The notes beneath the pieces are model-generated. The model did not search any database and had not been told where the DNA came from. It was given only the letters and a program-made list of their open reading frames with translations. Below, piece by piece: positions 28,993 through 39,199 of a stretch of DNA of 64,000 nucleotides (within the stretch, counting starts at the first letter, position 1; every line of letters begins with the position of its first letter). This DNA comes from CAIZGX01 sp046048875 (GTDB lineage Bacteria > Bacteroidota > Bacteroidia > Flavobacteriales_D > Sanyastnellaceae). The stretch covers positions 293,791-357,790 of the forward strand of contig JBJOFG010000002.1 of assembly GCA_046048875.1 (NCBI GenBank), read 5' to 3'. The position numbers and the translations under genes were made by a program.

Positions 28993-29571
28993 TTAAGACT
29001 TCTTCACAAACTTCGTTAAAATGACAATTTGCTGTCCGTCAATCTTACCTTCAATCTGCTCAATGTTGTCATGAACCAAACGAATGTTACGCACGGCAAC
29101 ACCAACGTTCGCTTTCACCTGAGAGCCTTTTACTTCCAAAGTTTTAATCAATGTAACGGTATCTCCGTTTTGCAAAATAGCACCGTTTGAATCTTTGTGA
29201 AATTCAACTTCCCCTGAATCTTCTTCGTCTCCAGCCGCGCGCGCCCAGGTCAACTCATCTTCTTCCAAATACATCATATCAAGCGCATCAGCAGCCCATG
29301 AATTCGTTTTCAAACGATTCAACATTCGCCATGAGACAACTTTCACAGCAGGTACTTCACTCCACATACTTGTATTCAAGCATGCCCAATGATTCGCATC
29401 TAAGGCAGCTCGCTTTTCCAATTGCGCCTTACACACTTCGCAAACTAAAATGGTCTCATCTTCATTTCCGTCTGAATGAGGAGGAACTTCGTACACCGAT
29501 AAGTTCTCTTTCGCTTCGCACAACTCGCAACTTCCGTTACTACGTACCTGTAGTTTTTGTTCTGTACTCAT
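28993..29571 (-). CDS. phnA: PhnA-domain zinc-ribbon protein (YjdM-like)
   Basis: The 192-residue product has an N-terminal zinc ribbon (CELCEA at about 15 and CEVCKA at about 48). The C-terminal PhnA domain has LQNGDTVTLIKTLEVKGS, VGVAVRNIRLVHDN and IDGQQIVILTKFVKK. Despite the name, this family is not required for phosphonate breakdown, and its real role is unknown. A central segment (about 70-110, WSEVPAVKVVSWRMLNRL) is typical of the long form. It is 8 bp downstream of gmhA on the same strand, and a terminator follows it. Confidence 0.9.
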   Translation of the reverse strand: MSTEQKLQVRSNGSCELCEAKENLSVYEVPPHSDGNEDETILVCEVCKAQLEKRAALDANHWACLNTSMWSEVPAVKVVSWRMLNRLKTNSWAADALDMMYLEEDELTWARAAGDEEDSGEVEFHKDSNGAILQNGDTVTLIKTLEVKGSQVKANVGVAVRNIRLVHDNIEQIEGKIDGQQIVILTKFVKKS

Positions 29572-29579
29572 TTCCTTAA

Positions 29580-30146
29580 TTAGTCGATGTTTTTTTCTAT
29601 GAAGTCAATAAAACTATGAATGACCTTGATGTGAATCTCTTGAATACGATCGGCGTATCCCATCCATGGAACACGCACTTCGAAATCGCACAGAGGAGCC
29701 AATTTTCCGCCATCTTTACCGGTCAGACCTATCACCTTCATTCCTTTCGCTTTCGCAGCTTCAGCAGCCTTAATCACATTCGCAGAATTGCCACTTGTTG
29801 AAATAGCCAACAATACGTCTCCTTCGTTGCCAATGGCTTCGACCATGCGCGAAAAAACGAAGTCGTATCCATAATCATTCCCCACACAAGACATGTGCGA
29901 AGGGTCTGAAATGCTTAATGCTGCAATAGCAGGACGATTGTCGCGATATCTTCCCGAAAGCTCTTCAGCGAAATGCATGGCATCGCACATGCTTCCGCCG
30001 TTACCGCACGACATAATTTTCTTTCCCAATTTCAATTGAGAAGACATGCACTGTGCGCTGTTGTTTACGGAAGTTAAAAAGTCAGGAGACGCTAACAATT
30101 GCGAAAGCAACTGATGCGCTTCTTCGAAATGGTTTTGAACGATCAT
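29580..30146 (-). CDS. gmhA: Phosphoheptose isomerase (SIS domain)
   Basis: The 188-residue product matches GmhA, which converts sedoheptulose 7-phosphate to D-glycero-D-manno-heptose 7-phosphate for lipopolysaccharide heptose synthesis in the cytoplasm. Visible motifs are the SIS phosphate loops MSCGNGGSMCDAMHFAEEL and AISTSGNSANVIKA. The zinc and catalytic residues are the His and Glu of MHFAEEL and the Gln/His of QEIHIKVIH. Length is normal. It follows the glucan locus by 18 bp on the same strand, but its role is unrelated. Confidence 0.93.
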   Translation of the reverse strand: MIVQNHFEEAHQLLSQLLASPDFLTSVNNSAQCMSSQLKLGKKIMSCGNGGSMCDAMHFAEELSGRYRDNRPAIAALSISDPSHMSCVGNDYGYDFVFSRMVEAIGNEGDVLLAISTSGNSANVIKAAEAAKAKGMKVIGLTGKDGGKLAPLCDFEVRVPWMGYADRIQEIHIKVIHSFIDFIEKNID

Positions 30147-30164
30147 GCTGCGAATTTACAGCAA

Positions 30165-30995
30165 TCATTGCATAGGTATGTATTTGAAATTGCGAATAAC
30201 CACTTCGTGCTGCAATCCGTTGTTTGGACCAATATTCGAATAAGGCAAGGTCCAAAAATTCATTCTGCAATTGGTGGTTGCACCTGGAGCAGGAATAACA
30301 ATGGGTTGAGAAGTTTGATTGCCCTCTTGCTTCACACGTGGAGGATTGTTCAAATTGAAAGACCACGTAGCAATAGGTGTCGCGTTTTCATAATCTTCAC
30401 CCGCATAACTGTACCAAGTGATGAGCGTATCGGTCCAATTGAATAAATGCGTAGTTACTCCTTTCAATACATCTGGATCAATAAAACGCTCACGTGTACG
30501 CTCTGGATAAAATGCACCGAAGCTCACAGGCTGTACAGAAAATGTTGTTGGCTCTTCTGAAGTGGCGTCTCCCCATTTCGAAAATTCAATGTCTACCTCA
30601 CTATTACCTTGAGTCAAAAAGGTGTTATTGTCCCACGTGAATAGTCCGAAAACAACATTCTCCGAAAACGACATTGGATCGGCCTGAATAGTGAAAATGT
30701 AAGTTCCGTAACCCAAGTTATCTTGTCCAACCACTTCCGAAGAATACCACGTATCACCATGCTTTGCGATGGTTAAATGTAAGTACCCGTTTTCATCTAC
30801 CCATACATCGTCGTACAAGCGTGAGAAATTATTCGGTCCAGGGCCCACAGGAGTGTTGCTAAACTTGACATCCCACTTACGTCCTGCAAAATGAACAACA
30901 TCTCCTTGACGACCCAATACATCTTCCGGGTCAGATTGCTTGCAAGTCACTAACGTGAACGATGCAAGTAATATTAACAACAAATTTCTTTTCAT
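30165..30995 (-). CDS. GH16-like lipoprotein
   Basis: The ATG at 30995 (MKRNLLLILL) is preferred over an upstream TTG, giving 276 residues. The lipobox is LVTC (Cys18). The rest is a concanavalin-A-like glucanase fold with the GH16 signature E-V-D-I-E: Glu133, Asp135 and Glu137 in SEVDIEFSKWG. This suggests a surface or periplasmic lipoprotein acting on a beta-glucan or similar glycan. It differs from the secreted GH16 at 45536 in having the shorter ExDxE spacing. It starts 1 bp after the GH3 stop codon, so it is the last gene of the minus-strand glucan operon. Confidence 0.8.
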   Translation of the reverse strand: MKRNLLLILLASFTLVTCKQSDPEDVLGRQGDVVHFAGRKWDVKFSNTPVGPGPNNFSRLYDDVWVDENGYLHLTIAKHGDTWYSSEVVGQDNLGYGTYIFTIQADPMSFSENVVFGLFTWDNNTFLTQGNSEVDIEFSKWGDATSEEPTTFSVQPVSFGAFYPERTRERFIDPDVLKGVTTHLFNWTDTLITWYSYAGEDYENATPIATWSFNLNNPPRVKQEGNQTSQPIVIPAPGATTNCRMNFWTLPYSNIGPNNGLQHEVVIRNFKYIPMQ

Positions 30996-30996
30996 C

Positions 30997-33291
30997 TTAT
31001 TCAACAATTAATCTCTTCGTTAACGAACCCACATGAAACTGAAAAGCACCCGGTTCGAAAATCGGTTGAGCATCTTTTCCTATGAATTTCAAATCTTCTT
31101 TTGAAATTGAAAACTCAACGGTGCGCTTTTGCTTTGGAGACAATTCTATTTTCTGAAAGGCTTTTAATTTTTTTACTGAAGGGGTGATGGATGCTACTTC
31201 ATCGGTTGCAAAAACCAACACACTTTCCTTAACCGAACGTTCGCTCGGGTTTACAACATCTACACGCACAAGAATCTCTCCACCCATGGCTTCGCTCTCA
31301 TATGAAACCTGAAGATTCTCATATTGTACATTCGAATACGACAATCCGTAACCGAATTCCCATTGTGGTTGAAAAGCTTTGTTGCCAAAGTCTTTGTCGA
31401 AAGTCTCAGTGTATTTATGATCGTAGGTTGAAGTTCCAACTTGGAATTTCGGATACGTGAACGGAAGTTTTCCGCTTGGATTCACATCACCGAAAAGAAC
31501 ATTCGCCAATGCATCTCCTCCGAAATCTCCCGGTTGATAAGCCATTACAACTGCAGCGCATCCATCAACAATATCACGAACAATGCGCGGTCTGTTTTCA
31601 ACCAACACCAACACAACAGGTTTCAATGTAGACTGAAGCATCTTTACATACTCTTGCTGCGCCTTCGGAAGTTCTAAATCGTAAATGTTTCCAGGTAATT
31701 CAGTGCTTGGCAATTCACTCACACACACCACAATCACATCGGCATTTGCAGCCATTTCCAACGGATTTCCATTCATTTTATTCATGACTTCCAAACCACA
31801 AACTTCACTGAACGTAACATTCTTATTCTTGCTAAGTAGTGCTTCGTAAATAGTATTCTTCGATACATCATCATACTGCGCATCTGTTCCTTGCCATGTG
31901 CGCGTCCAAGCTCCATTCAACAAGGTCATTGAATTCGCAGCCGGACCAGTCACAAAAATCTTCGCGTCTTTCTTCAAAGGAAGAATGTTGTTCTTGTTTT
32001 CAAGAAGCGTAATGCTTTCTTCTACGGTGAGCAATGCTGCGGCTTTGTGTTTCGCAGAAGCAAATTCAGGAAACGCTACAACGCTTGGTGGCAAAGAGTT
32101 CTGGAACAATCCCAATTTTTCCTTCGTTTCTAAAATTCTTCTTACACTCACATTCAAACGCTCCTCAGAAATTCTTCCTTCCTTCACCAATTCAATTAAA
32201 TATTTAGTGAAGTCATAATCGTTCGGCACCATACACATGTCTATTCCTGCCATCACAGCCAAATAGGTTGCTTCTTTCAAATCAACGGCAACACGGTGGT
32301 TCTTCACCAACTTAATCACGTCTTCCCAATCGGTAACCGCGAGTCCTTTGAAGCCCATCTCCGTGCGCAACAAGTCGATTAAGATTTTCGGATTTGCGTG
32401 TACAGGGATTCCATTGATCTCGCCACTGTTAATCATCACCGTTAATGCGCCTGCATCTATCGCTGCTTGAAAAGATGGACGATAAATTTCGCGTAGTTCA
32501 ATGTCTGAAAGAATTGCAGGCGTGCGATCGAATCCGGTGCGGGTTCCACTGTATCCCAAGAAATGCTTCATACAAGCAGCAACGTGAACGTTGTCTACAC
32601 TTGAACCGTTTCCTCCCTGATATCCGCGAACAAGTGCGCTACCAAAAACACTGCACACATAAGGATCTTCTCCAAACGTTTCGAAGAAACGCGACCAATT
32701 TTTGTTTCTTCCTACATCCAATACTGGAGAGAAATTCCAAGGAATACCTGCAGCACGTGTTTCGTAAGCCGTAATTCTTCCGCCTTCTTCGGTCAATGCG
32801 GGATTGAACGTTGCAGCCTGCGCCAACTGCTGTGGAAACAACGTTGAGCCCGTCACATAATTTGCTCCGTGAATGGCATCTATTCCATACAGAATTGGAA
32901 CTTTCAATCGTGTTTCAGTTAATGCCACTTTTTGAATTCCTCCGATAAGTTCATGCCACTGCTCACGCGGATAAGCGTGACCTCCGCAGTTCAAAATAGA
33001 ACCCACATGATATTCAACCAAAGCCTTGTGAAGCTTCTCTGCATTCAAATGATGTGGTTCAACCAATTTGTAAACTTCACCTTCGCAAACCACATCAAGA
33101 TTCAATTGTGTCATTTGACCTACTTTCTCCTCAATGGTCATGGAAGAAATGTAATAGTCAATGTTCACGTCCTTATGCTCACTCGCAACGCTCTTTTCCT
33201 TCGCAACTTTTTTTTGTGATGCACAAGAAACATTCAATACTAAAAAAGCAAGAATAAAAACCGCTTGAAAAATATTTTTTGAATTCATCAT
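30997..33291 (-). CDS. bglX: GH3 beta-glucosidase, lipoprotein (BglX-like)
   Basis: The 764-residue product has a lipobox (NVSC, Cys23). The GH3 N-terminal TIM-barrel domain (about 50-390) includes the substrate-binding motif KHFLGY and the nucleophile Asp321 in GLAVTDWEDV. The C-terminal alpha/beta sandwich (about 420-630, LLNGAWTRTWQGTD) and a fibronectin III-like domain (about 670-764) follow, as in BglX. It would release glucose from oligosaccharides in the periplasm or at the cell surface. Neighbouring GH16 and GH-A genes point to beta-1,3-glucan oligomers. Its start overlaps the stop of the preceding gene by one base. Confidence 0.92.
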   Translation of the reverse strand: MMNSKNIFQAVFILAFLVLNVSCASQKKVAKEKSVASEHKDVNIDYYISSMTIEEKVGQMTQLNLDVVCEGEVYKLVEPHHLNAEKLHKALVEYHVGSILNCGGHAYPREQWHELIGGIQKVALTETRLKVPILYGIDAIHGANYVTGSTLFPQQLAQAATFNPALTEEGGRITAYETRAAGIPWNFSPVLDVGRNKNWSRFFETFGEDPYVCSVFGSALVRGYQGGNGSSVDNVHVAACMKHFLGYSGTRTGFDRTPAILSDIELREIYRPSFQAAIDAGALTVMINSGEINGIPVHANPKILIDLLRTEMGFKGLAVTDWEDVIKLVKNHRVAVDLKEATYLAVMAGIDMCMVPNDYDFTKYLIELVKEGRISEERLNVSVRRILETKEKLGLFQNSLPPSVVAFPEFASAKHKAAALLTVEESITLLENKNNILPLKKDAKIFVTGPAANSMTLLNGAWTRTWQGTDAQYDDVSKNTIYEALLSKNKNVTFSEVCGLEVMNKMNGNPLEMAANADVIVVCVSELPSTELPGNIYDLELPKAQQEYVKMLQSTLKPVVLVLVENRPRIVRDIVDGCAAVVMAYQPGDFGGDALANVLFGDVNPSGKLPFTYPKFQVGTSTYDHKYTETFDKDFGNKAFQPQWEFGYGLSYSNVQYENLQVSYESEAMGGEILVRVDVVNPSERSVKESVLVFATDEVASITPSVKKLKAFQKIELSPKQKRTVEFSISKEDLKFIGKDAQPIFEPGAFQFHVGSLTKRLIVE

Positions 33292-34514
33292 TATTCAAAT
33301 GTATTTACTGGAATTTCAACTTTCAACTTACCCCAAAGTGAAGGATTTGTATTGAAGTTTTCATTGTTCACCGAATTCCATCGCTTCTGGAAATCACGTG
33401 TATCCTGACTCGTAGACTGATCAATCGCAAATTCAATGTTGTAGGTTGAATTATTTTTCCAAGGGGAAACACCTAATTCAGTCCAAGGAATTACACACTC
33501 AAAAACATATTTATTTTGAAGCGGTTTGACTGAAATTTGAGCGATAATTTTCTTTTCACGAGACCAATCGTATACGTCAAAATTCCCACCCATCTTAATG
33601 CCTATATGTCTATCTCCCTCATAAAACATCATACGCTTATCGCTGATGTTCGTCTCTGAAGAAAATGCAAATTCAATAGCGTCGCCGTTCCAAATGTCTC
33701 TTCCATTTTGCGTATTGCGACACGGTGAAACATCTTCAATTTCGCCACCGATATACAATTCTTTTTCGTTCCAGTTTAAGTAAATCACTGAGCCATCGAT
33801 ATTCGCTTGCCCAACAAACTGTCCGCCTTCAATAAAGCCATCGTTCATCCATCCGTAAGATTTCGTAACAACAATCGTATTCACTTCTTTCGGTGTGAAA
33901 GGAATAATCTTGAATTCATCTACGAAAACAGTTCCATTCGATTCGAATTGAATAAGTAATTGCTTAATGGTTCCTGCATCTAAATTCCATCCGTCAAATT
34001 GAAAATCTACTAACGGAATGGTAACTGTTCTCCAAGTTGTATCTACAATTCCTCCTTCCACATAACCGCTTGTAACACCTATCCATGCTTGCGTTCCAGC
34101 ATAGTCTTCCAACGACATTGCCCAAGGCAATCCTTTCATAGATCCTTCTTGGGTTTTTACCTTGAAAGAAATAGCAGCGCTACTTTCAATCGAACCTAAA
34201 TCTTTTCCGCTCCAATTTGCCCAACCGATTCCAAGACCCAACCAAGGGCATCCACCGGCTTGTTTGTTCCAAGTGAATTTCATGGCACCTGTTCCTGCAA
34301 AAACTTCCTTTCGTTCAGAGGTTACGGTTAAACATGCGGGACTTTGAGTGAACCAAATTTCAGAAGTGATGTCGTCGATGAAAATATCTGTTAATCGGAA
34401 ACCGTTGACATCATTGGCTTCTTCAACAGGCGTTTCAATTTCGTACAACGACAGTTCCTTTACAGAAACACAACTCGTGAACAAGAAAAGCAACGACCAA
34501 AGTGTGTATTTCAT
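33291..34514 (-). CDS. Lipoprotein with CBM9-like carbohydrate-binding domain
   Basis: The ATG at 34514 (MKYTLWSLLFLF) gives 407 residues, and the lipobox is FTSC (Cys15). Residues about 30-200 form a jelly-roll-like domain (VFAGTGAMKFTWNKQAGGC, WRTVTIPLVDFQFDGW). Residues about 220-405 resemble a CBM9/DOMON-like sugar-binding domain (LYIGGEIEDVSPC, WNGDAIEFAFS, YVFECVIPWTELG). A surface glycan-binding role in place of SusE/SusF-type proteins is inferred from position. It is sandwiched between the GH3 gene (one-base overlap) and another lipoprotein gene in a compact operon. Confidence 0.78.
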   Translation of the reverse strand: MKYTLWSLLFLFTSCVSVKELSLYEIETPVEEANDVNGFRLTDIFIDDITSEIWFTQSPACLTVTSERKEVFAGTGAMKFTWNKQAGGCPWLGLGIGWANWSGKDLGSIESSAAISFKVKTQEGSMKGLPWAMSLEDYAGTQAWIGVTSGYVEGGIVDTTWRTVTIPLVDFQFDGWNLDAGTIKQLLIQFESNGTVFVDEFKIIPFTPKEVNTIVVTKSYGWMNDGFIEGGQFVGQANIDGSVIYLNWNEKELYIGGEIEDVSPCRNTQNGRDIWNGDAIEFAFSSETNISDKRMMFYEGDRHIGIKMGGNFDVYDWSREKKIIAQISVKPLQNKYVFECVIPWTELGVSPWKNNSTYNIEFAIDQSTSQDTRDFQKRWNSVNNENFNTNPSLWGKLKVEIPVNTFE

Positions 34515-34523
34515 AGTGAACAA

Positions 34524-35522
34524 TTATGGCTCTAATGCAGACCCTTCGGTGAATATCATATAATCTAACCACGTCTTCGAATAGCCTGAAGTTGGATTCG
34601 CCAAGAACAACACCGACACTTCAATGACCTTATTTGGCTCGTGCAAACCGTTTCCGATTGGACCCGATGCAGCACCATTTACCAATGTCGGTATGTTATC
34701 GTAACGCTGAGAAATCTTCGACCATCCGTTAGCTGTTAAACTCACTTGAATGGAATACATATCTTCCGATCCTGTTGAATACATTCCGTCTTCGTTATCA
34801 TCTTCTTTGATTTGGAACAAGACCAAACCGTTGTCAACACCCGCAGGCTTGTACAACATTGTGTTGAAATACAAATTGGAAGGATTGCTTGTCAATGGAT
34901 AGTACGTAGATCCGTATGCGCTCCCTGGCATATTCACCAAGCCAATCAACCAATCCCAAGAAACAGCACCTGCCATTTCATAGTAGCGATTTCCTTGTGC
35001 TGCATTGTTATTCGTTTGAACGGCGAAACTCATGTTAGCACCACTTTGAACGTAAGTGTTCCATCCGCTGTTCCATCCGTTTTCAAAGTCTGCTGCAACG
35101 AATCCTTCGTATACTTTCGAACCCGCAATTGCTAACGTATCGCGTAAAGTATCTGGAACATTTTCAATAGATAGTTGAACGGCACAATCTTCAACACGGA
35201 ACATCGGAAGGTCTGTTGTTGTTCCGTTCCACGTTGCATTGGTTGCATCGATCACATTTGAGAATCCCTCGAAACGCTTGACAGCTCCCGATTGTAGACC
35301 TTTCACTTCAAGTGTCCAGTTTACATTCTTCGAAAACGCTGCTGTAAACGTTGTGCTTTCGCCTGCAGAAAAATCGACATTGCGATTGGTAATATCAAGG
35401 TCTGTTACCAAGGTGAATTCACCGTATAAATCAACCAATGAAGGTCCTTCGAATTCATCATCCACTTTACACGATGTGTAAACCAATGAAGCGAAGAGTA
35501 AGAAGTAAATTGACTTTTTCAT
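34524..35522 (-). CDS. Putative glycan-binding lipoprotein
   Basis: The 332-residue product has a lipobox (YTSC, Cys18). The first half is beta-rich and Ig-like (FSAGESTTFTAAFSKNVNWTLEV). The second half resembles a galactose-binding-like jelly roll (GFVAADFENGWNSGWNTYVQ, NGLVLFQIKEDDNEDG, TWLDYMIFTEG). Proteins of this type are common in flavobacterial polysaccharide loci, where they bind glycan at the outer leaflet. No enzyme motif is visible. It is 9 bp from its downstream neighbour and 1 bp from the barrel gene upstream. Confidence 0.7.
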   Translation of the reverse strand: MKKSIYFLLFASLVYTSCKVDDEFEGPSLVDLYGEFTLVTDLDITNRNVDFSAGESTTFTAAFSKNVNWTLEVKGLQSGAVKRFEGFSNVIDATNATWNGTTTDLPMFRVEDCAVQLSIENVPDTLRDTLAIAGSKVYEGFVAADFENGWNSGWNTYVQSGANMSFAVQTNNNAAQGNRYYEMAGAVSWDWLIGLVNMPGSAYGSTYYPLTSNPSNLYFNTMLYKPAGVDNGLVLFQIKEDDNEDGMYSTGSEDMYSIQVSLTANGWSKISQRYDNIPTLVNGAASGPIGNGLHEPNKVIEVSVLFLANPTSGYSKTWLDYMIFTEGSALEP

Positions 35523-35523
35523 A

Positions 35524-37248
35524 TTAAAAATTCATTTGATAAAGTAACATAAATTGACGGATACTGTAGTTCTGCGTTGCATCGAAAGCATCGGTATTCT
35601 TGAAGCTAGATAGGTTCGCAGATAAACTCGACTTGTCTGAAAAACGGTAACGAACACCAGCAGCTTGCATGTATTCATTTCCATCTGTTTGATATTCCTT
35701 GAAGTTATAAATTTCAGAGAAATTGTTTCTCACTGCAGTGTAATCAAATCCATTGAACTTCACTTGTTGAACACCCAACATCAAATCCCAATTCTCCCAG
35801 AATTCATATTCCATTCCAACCGAGAAAATTTGTGTTGAAAGATCCACCGCACGAACGTTTTCTTCAGCTTCTCGCGATGTATTATCGTTTCTGAAACGAA
35901 CAGTCACATCAAATAATTTATCTCTGCTTCCGAAACGTTGACTCACGTGCGCAACAGCCTTCACTTCCGAACGCATGAACTTGCGTGGCAACAATGTTCC
36001 TTCTCCACGGGTTTCCTGCAACATCAACTGCGTTGCTGAAATTTCAAGCACCTTCGAAGGAACAACATACTTCGCGACAACCGTTAAACCTTGTCTGTTC
36101 GGAGTGGCTATTCCGTACGGAGTAATGTTATCGTACTTCGGTTGAATTAACATAAGGTTGGAAGAAAGCTGACGATTGTATGCATCGGATTCACGCATTA
36201 AATCGAACGCCGTTAAATTTCGAACCACTTGATCATTCGTAATTCTTCCGAAAGAAGTTGGCTGATAATTGTAATTCACTCGCTTCGTTTGTGCACCAGG
36301 ACTGCGGAAATCTGAACTCACATATTTCCATCCCGCCTCAACAGACAATCCTTTCGAAGTATTCGCTGCCAACCACTTCGCATCGAAAATCTTTCCATTG
36401 GTTTGAGGAGAACCTTCAAAGTTTTCATAATACGTTTTAGAGGTTCCGGCTTCAACATTCACTTTCATTTTCCAATTCGAAAAATCTTTCTTCAACAATA
36501 AAGTCCCTGTGGTAACTGGATTGTGGAAGGTGCTTAGATTTCGTGAAGTTCCTTCAATATCGAAAAGAGTAACATGATTCACACCTAACTCTAAGAAGCT
36601 ACTCTGAACCAAATTCACATTGTAACCTGCGAATAATCGGTCATTGATGCTTCCGAAATCTGTTGTTCTCACACGAGTTGCCACGGTATGAAATTGCAAC
36701 TCCTTAACATACTTCGCGAATTGCAATCCGAATTCAGCAGCCGCACCTTGTTGTCTCCATGAACTATCTGCCGCGTAAAAATTATCGTAATTCATCAAGC
36801 GTGTTTGCTGTTGGAAAACGACCGGTCCTTGCGTAATAATTTCTTGTTGTGTGTTCGACAATGTATAAGGAGATAGTTTGTAGTTGATGTCGCCCAATTG
36901 GTAACGCACCACTCCACCCGCAACGCCTTTAATGTATAGCTGACGAACATCGAAGCTAACACCTGAACCCCAGAATCCGCCGTAGTCGTTGCGAACACGA
37001 ACCATACCTTGGATTTCAGTGTTTCTATTCGGACGAATATTCATTCCCAAATCAACCAAGGTGTGACCACTGTTCATGCGTGGAATAGTAATGGAATCTT
37101 CCACCTCTTGGCCAATTTTATCGCCGTAATACAGTCCGCGTGCAGCACCCGTAAATACAACTTTACGCAAATCCTTTTCTTGTGCAGAAACAAATTGGGT
37201 TGCTACCAAGGCAACTATTCCAACAACGATGTGTAATTTATTTTTCAT
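35524..37248 (-). CDS. Outer-membrane beta-barrel protein, glucan locus
   Basis: The 574-residue product has a signal peptide (about 1-22, ending VSAQ). It is then an unbroken series of amphipathic strands, with an N-terminal porin-like motif (SGHTLVDLGMNIRPNRNTEIQGMVRV) split over several strands and a closing strand YSIRQFMLLYQMNF ending in Phe. There is no plug or carboxypeptidase-like domain, so it is not a SusC. With the adjacent 648-residue barrel it could provide TonB-independent passage of oligosaccharides, which is inference from position. It overlaps the neighbouring barrel gene by one base. Confidence 0.72.
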   Translation of the reverse strand: MKNKLHIVVGIVALVATQFVSAQEKDLRKVVFTGAARGLYYGDKIGQEVEDSITIPRMNSGHTLVDLGMNIRPNRNTEIQGMVRVRNDYGGFWGSGVSFDVRQLYIKGVAGGVVRYQLGDINYKLSPYTLSNTQQEIITQGPVVFQQQTRLMNYDNFYAADSSWRQQGAAAEFGLQFAKYVKELQFHTVATRVRTTDFGSINDRLFAGYNVNLVQSSFLELGVNHVTLFDIEGTSRNLSTFHNPVTTGTLLLKKDFSNWKMKVNVEAGTSKTYYENFEGSPQTNGKIFDAKWLAANTSKGLSVEAGWKYVSSDFRSPGAQTKRVNYNYQPTSFGRITNDQVVRNLTAFDLMRESDAYNRQLSSNLMLIQPKYDNITPYGIATPNRQGLTVVAKYVVPSKVLEISATQLMLQETRGEGTLLPRKFMRSEVKAVAHVSQRFGSRDKLFDVTVRFRNDNTSREAEENVRAVDLSTQIFSVGMEYEFWENWDLMLGVQQVKFNGFDYTAVRNNFSEIYNFKEYQTDGNEYMQAAGVRYRFSDKSSLSANLSSFKNTDAFDATQNYSIRQFMLLYQMNF

Positions 37249-39194
37249 TAAAAAAACGCTTTTAATTCAACCACTAATTCTCTTCCATTGAACTTGTCTA
37301 ACGAGAAACTCTTGTCTTCGAAAGAGAACCAACGGTGACGTAAATAAAGTCTAGTATTTCTTCCCAATTCAACATCGACACCCAATCCATATCCTTTTCC
37401 GTATTGATTGCGCGGTCTTCTGGAAACCTCGTCGATGTTGGTTAAATAGTTCGCAATGGTTCTCTCGTATCCAAGATATCCATTTAACATAACGGTAGAA
37501 GTGAGTTCGTAGTAAACTTCAAGTTCTGAGGAGTATTGACGAACGTATGCCTCCTCGTTGGTTACAACAATGGGTGAGAATTTCCTTCCTGCGCTTTGCA
37601 TTTGTAACAATGAAAAAAGAAACACTTTGTGCGTTCCAATCTTCCCTTGATACTTCATTTGTGCCTCTGCAACATTGAAATGCTTCTTATTCACAACTAC
37701 ACCTGAACTATCATCTGAAAGCTGAACGGACTCATATGTGTCTCTGTAAATGTCTGAGTAACGTCCGTACGGACCGACATTCGCAGGGTACTGCCAACGC
37801 CAAAAACGCGAGCGTGTAACACTGTTCACTGGATGGCCATAGGTAATAATTCCAGCGGCGGCTTGCAACTCGGACGACGCTCCCATACCTCCGCTGAATT
37901 TAAATTTCTTCGTTCCCCATTGCACATTCAAATTCAATCCTTGACGGTTGTTGGTCATTTGACCCAAACGAATCATAGAACTTCCAAACGGTTGAAGCAA
38001 TGAAGAACTTCCAACAGCCCCTGCGGGAATTTCATTGGCTGCATACTCTTGGGTAGCAGTGTTCCAAAAAATTGCAGTGTTGTTTACCACTTTTGGACTC
38101 AAGCGAAACGCATGAACTTCAAGAATAGGCCTTCTTCCCACAACAGGCGTTGACCAACGCAACTGAAGCGCTTCACCCCAACCACCTTGGTGCCTTGGGC
38201 TGTAATATTTCCCCACTCCCATCTCTGCTTTTAACGTATGCCCTTTGATATTTGTCATTCCCTCAAGTGTAATGACGTTTAGTCCAAATGACTCACGCGC
38301 TAGGCTGTCTGTGTAGTTAACACTGTTAAATGTATTCAACGCCAAGAACCCATTTTTCTTTCCTTTGTGAAGAAGTTTTCCTCCATAAGAATAATTTGGA
38401 ACAACTGAGAAACCACCGTTGATTTCACTTTTTCCAACCATTCCAAGAAGATAAAAATTCTTAGGCAATTCTTTTCCTTCAATGACCGCACCTTGAAAAG
38501 CACGATTTCCCCAACGAGAGTCTTGGTCTATACTTCCTTGATCGAAGTACTGCTGGTACCGGGAAGCCGCGCTGTTTCCCATAGGATCCCATGGGTTTCT
38601 TTCAAACAACATAAAACGGTTATAACCTCTGAAAGAACCAAACGTCAGGTCTGAAATACTCAACCACTGAATACCACCAACACGCACACCCCATTGTCCG
38701 TATTTCGTTTTGAAATTACCATACAAGTTCATGCCTAGTAAGGTTCCTAAGTTTCCGCCTAAAGCAACAGTTCCAAGGGGTTTCTGAATACTCGGACGAA
38801 GTGAATCTGCAACTTGCGCGCCATATGAAGGATTTATAACACCATTCAAAAATTGGAACATGCGGAGATCAAATCCCCAACTGGACTTTTCCGAAAATTG
38901 CCCTGCGACATTCACCAATAAATTAGGAAGCTGCTCATCGTCTCCGATAAAAAAACTTCGAGGAAGTAATGTGTCTGTTGGAATTGTTCGTTGGTAAGGG
39001 GTATTCTGTTTCGTATAGGTTCCGAAAAAACGATAAAACCCTGAAACGCTTATCTTTCCTGGGGTTATAGAATCCTTCTTCGGATAAAGTCCGTAGGACG
39101 ATGTGAGATTATCTACTTGTCCCAACACCCCATTTCCTTCAACCAGAAATAGAAACGCCAATAAAGAAAATAGATATTTAAAATTAGACTTCAT
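37248..39194 (-). CDS. Outer-membrane beta-barrel protein, glucan locus (second)
   Basis: The 648-residue product has a signal peptide (about 1-25). Its strands are rich in Tyr, Phe, Trp and Gly, including PGKISVSGFYRFFGTYTKQ, WGVRVGGIQWLSIS, LNVQWGTKKFKFSGG and a terminal LVVELKAFF. A terminal aromatic residue is typical of outer-membrane barrels folded by BamA. No plug, N-terminal extension or TonB box is visible. It lies between the TIM-barrel hydrolase gene (5 bp) and the 574-residue barrel, and is probably expressed with the hydrolases. Confidence 0.72.
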   Translation of the reverse strand: MKSNFKYLFSLLAFLFLVEGNGVLGQVDNLTSSYGLYPKKDSITPGKISVSGFYRFFGTYTKQNTPYQRTIPTDTLLPRSFFIGDDEQLPNLLVNVAGQFSEKSSWGFDLRMFQFLNGVINPSYGAQVADSLRPSIQKPLGTVALGGNLGTLLGMNLYGNFKTKYGQWGVRVGGIQWLSISDLTFGSFRGYNRFMLFERNPWDPMGNSAASRYQQYFDQGSIDQDSRWGNRAFQGAVIEGKELPKNFYLLGMVGKSEINGGFSVVPNYSYGGKLLHKGKKNGFLALNTFNSVNYTDSLARESFGLNVITLEGMTNIKGHTLKAEMGVGKYYSPRHQGGWGEALQLRWSTPVVGRRPILEVHAFRLSPKVVNNTAIFWNTATQEYAANEIPAGAVGSSSLLQPFGSSMIRLGQMTNNRQGLNLNVQWGTKKFKFSGGMGASSELQAAAGIITYGHPVNSVTRSRFWRWQYPANVGPYGRYSDIYRDTYESVQLSDDSSGVVVNKKHFNVAEAQMKYQGKIGTHKVFLFSLLQMQSAGRKFSPIVVTNEEAYVRQYSSELEVYYELTSTVMLNGYLGYERTIANYLTNIDEVSRRPRNQYGKGYGLGVDVELGRNTRLYLRHRWFSFEDKSFSLDKFNGRELVVELKAFF

Positions 39195-39199
39195 TCAGA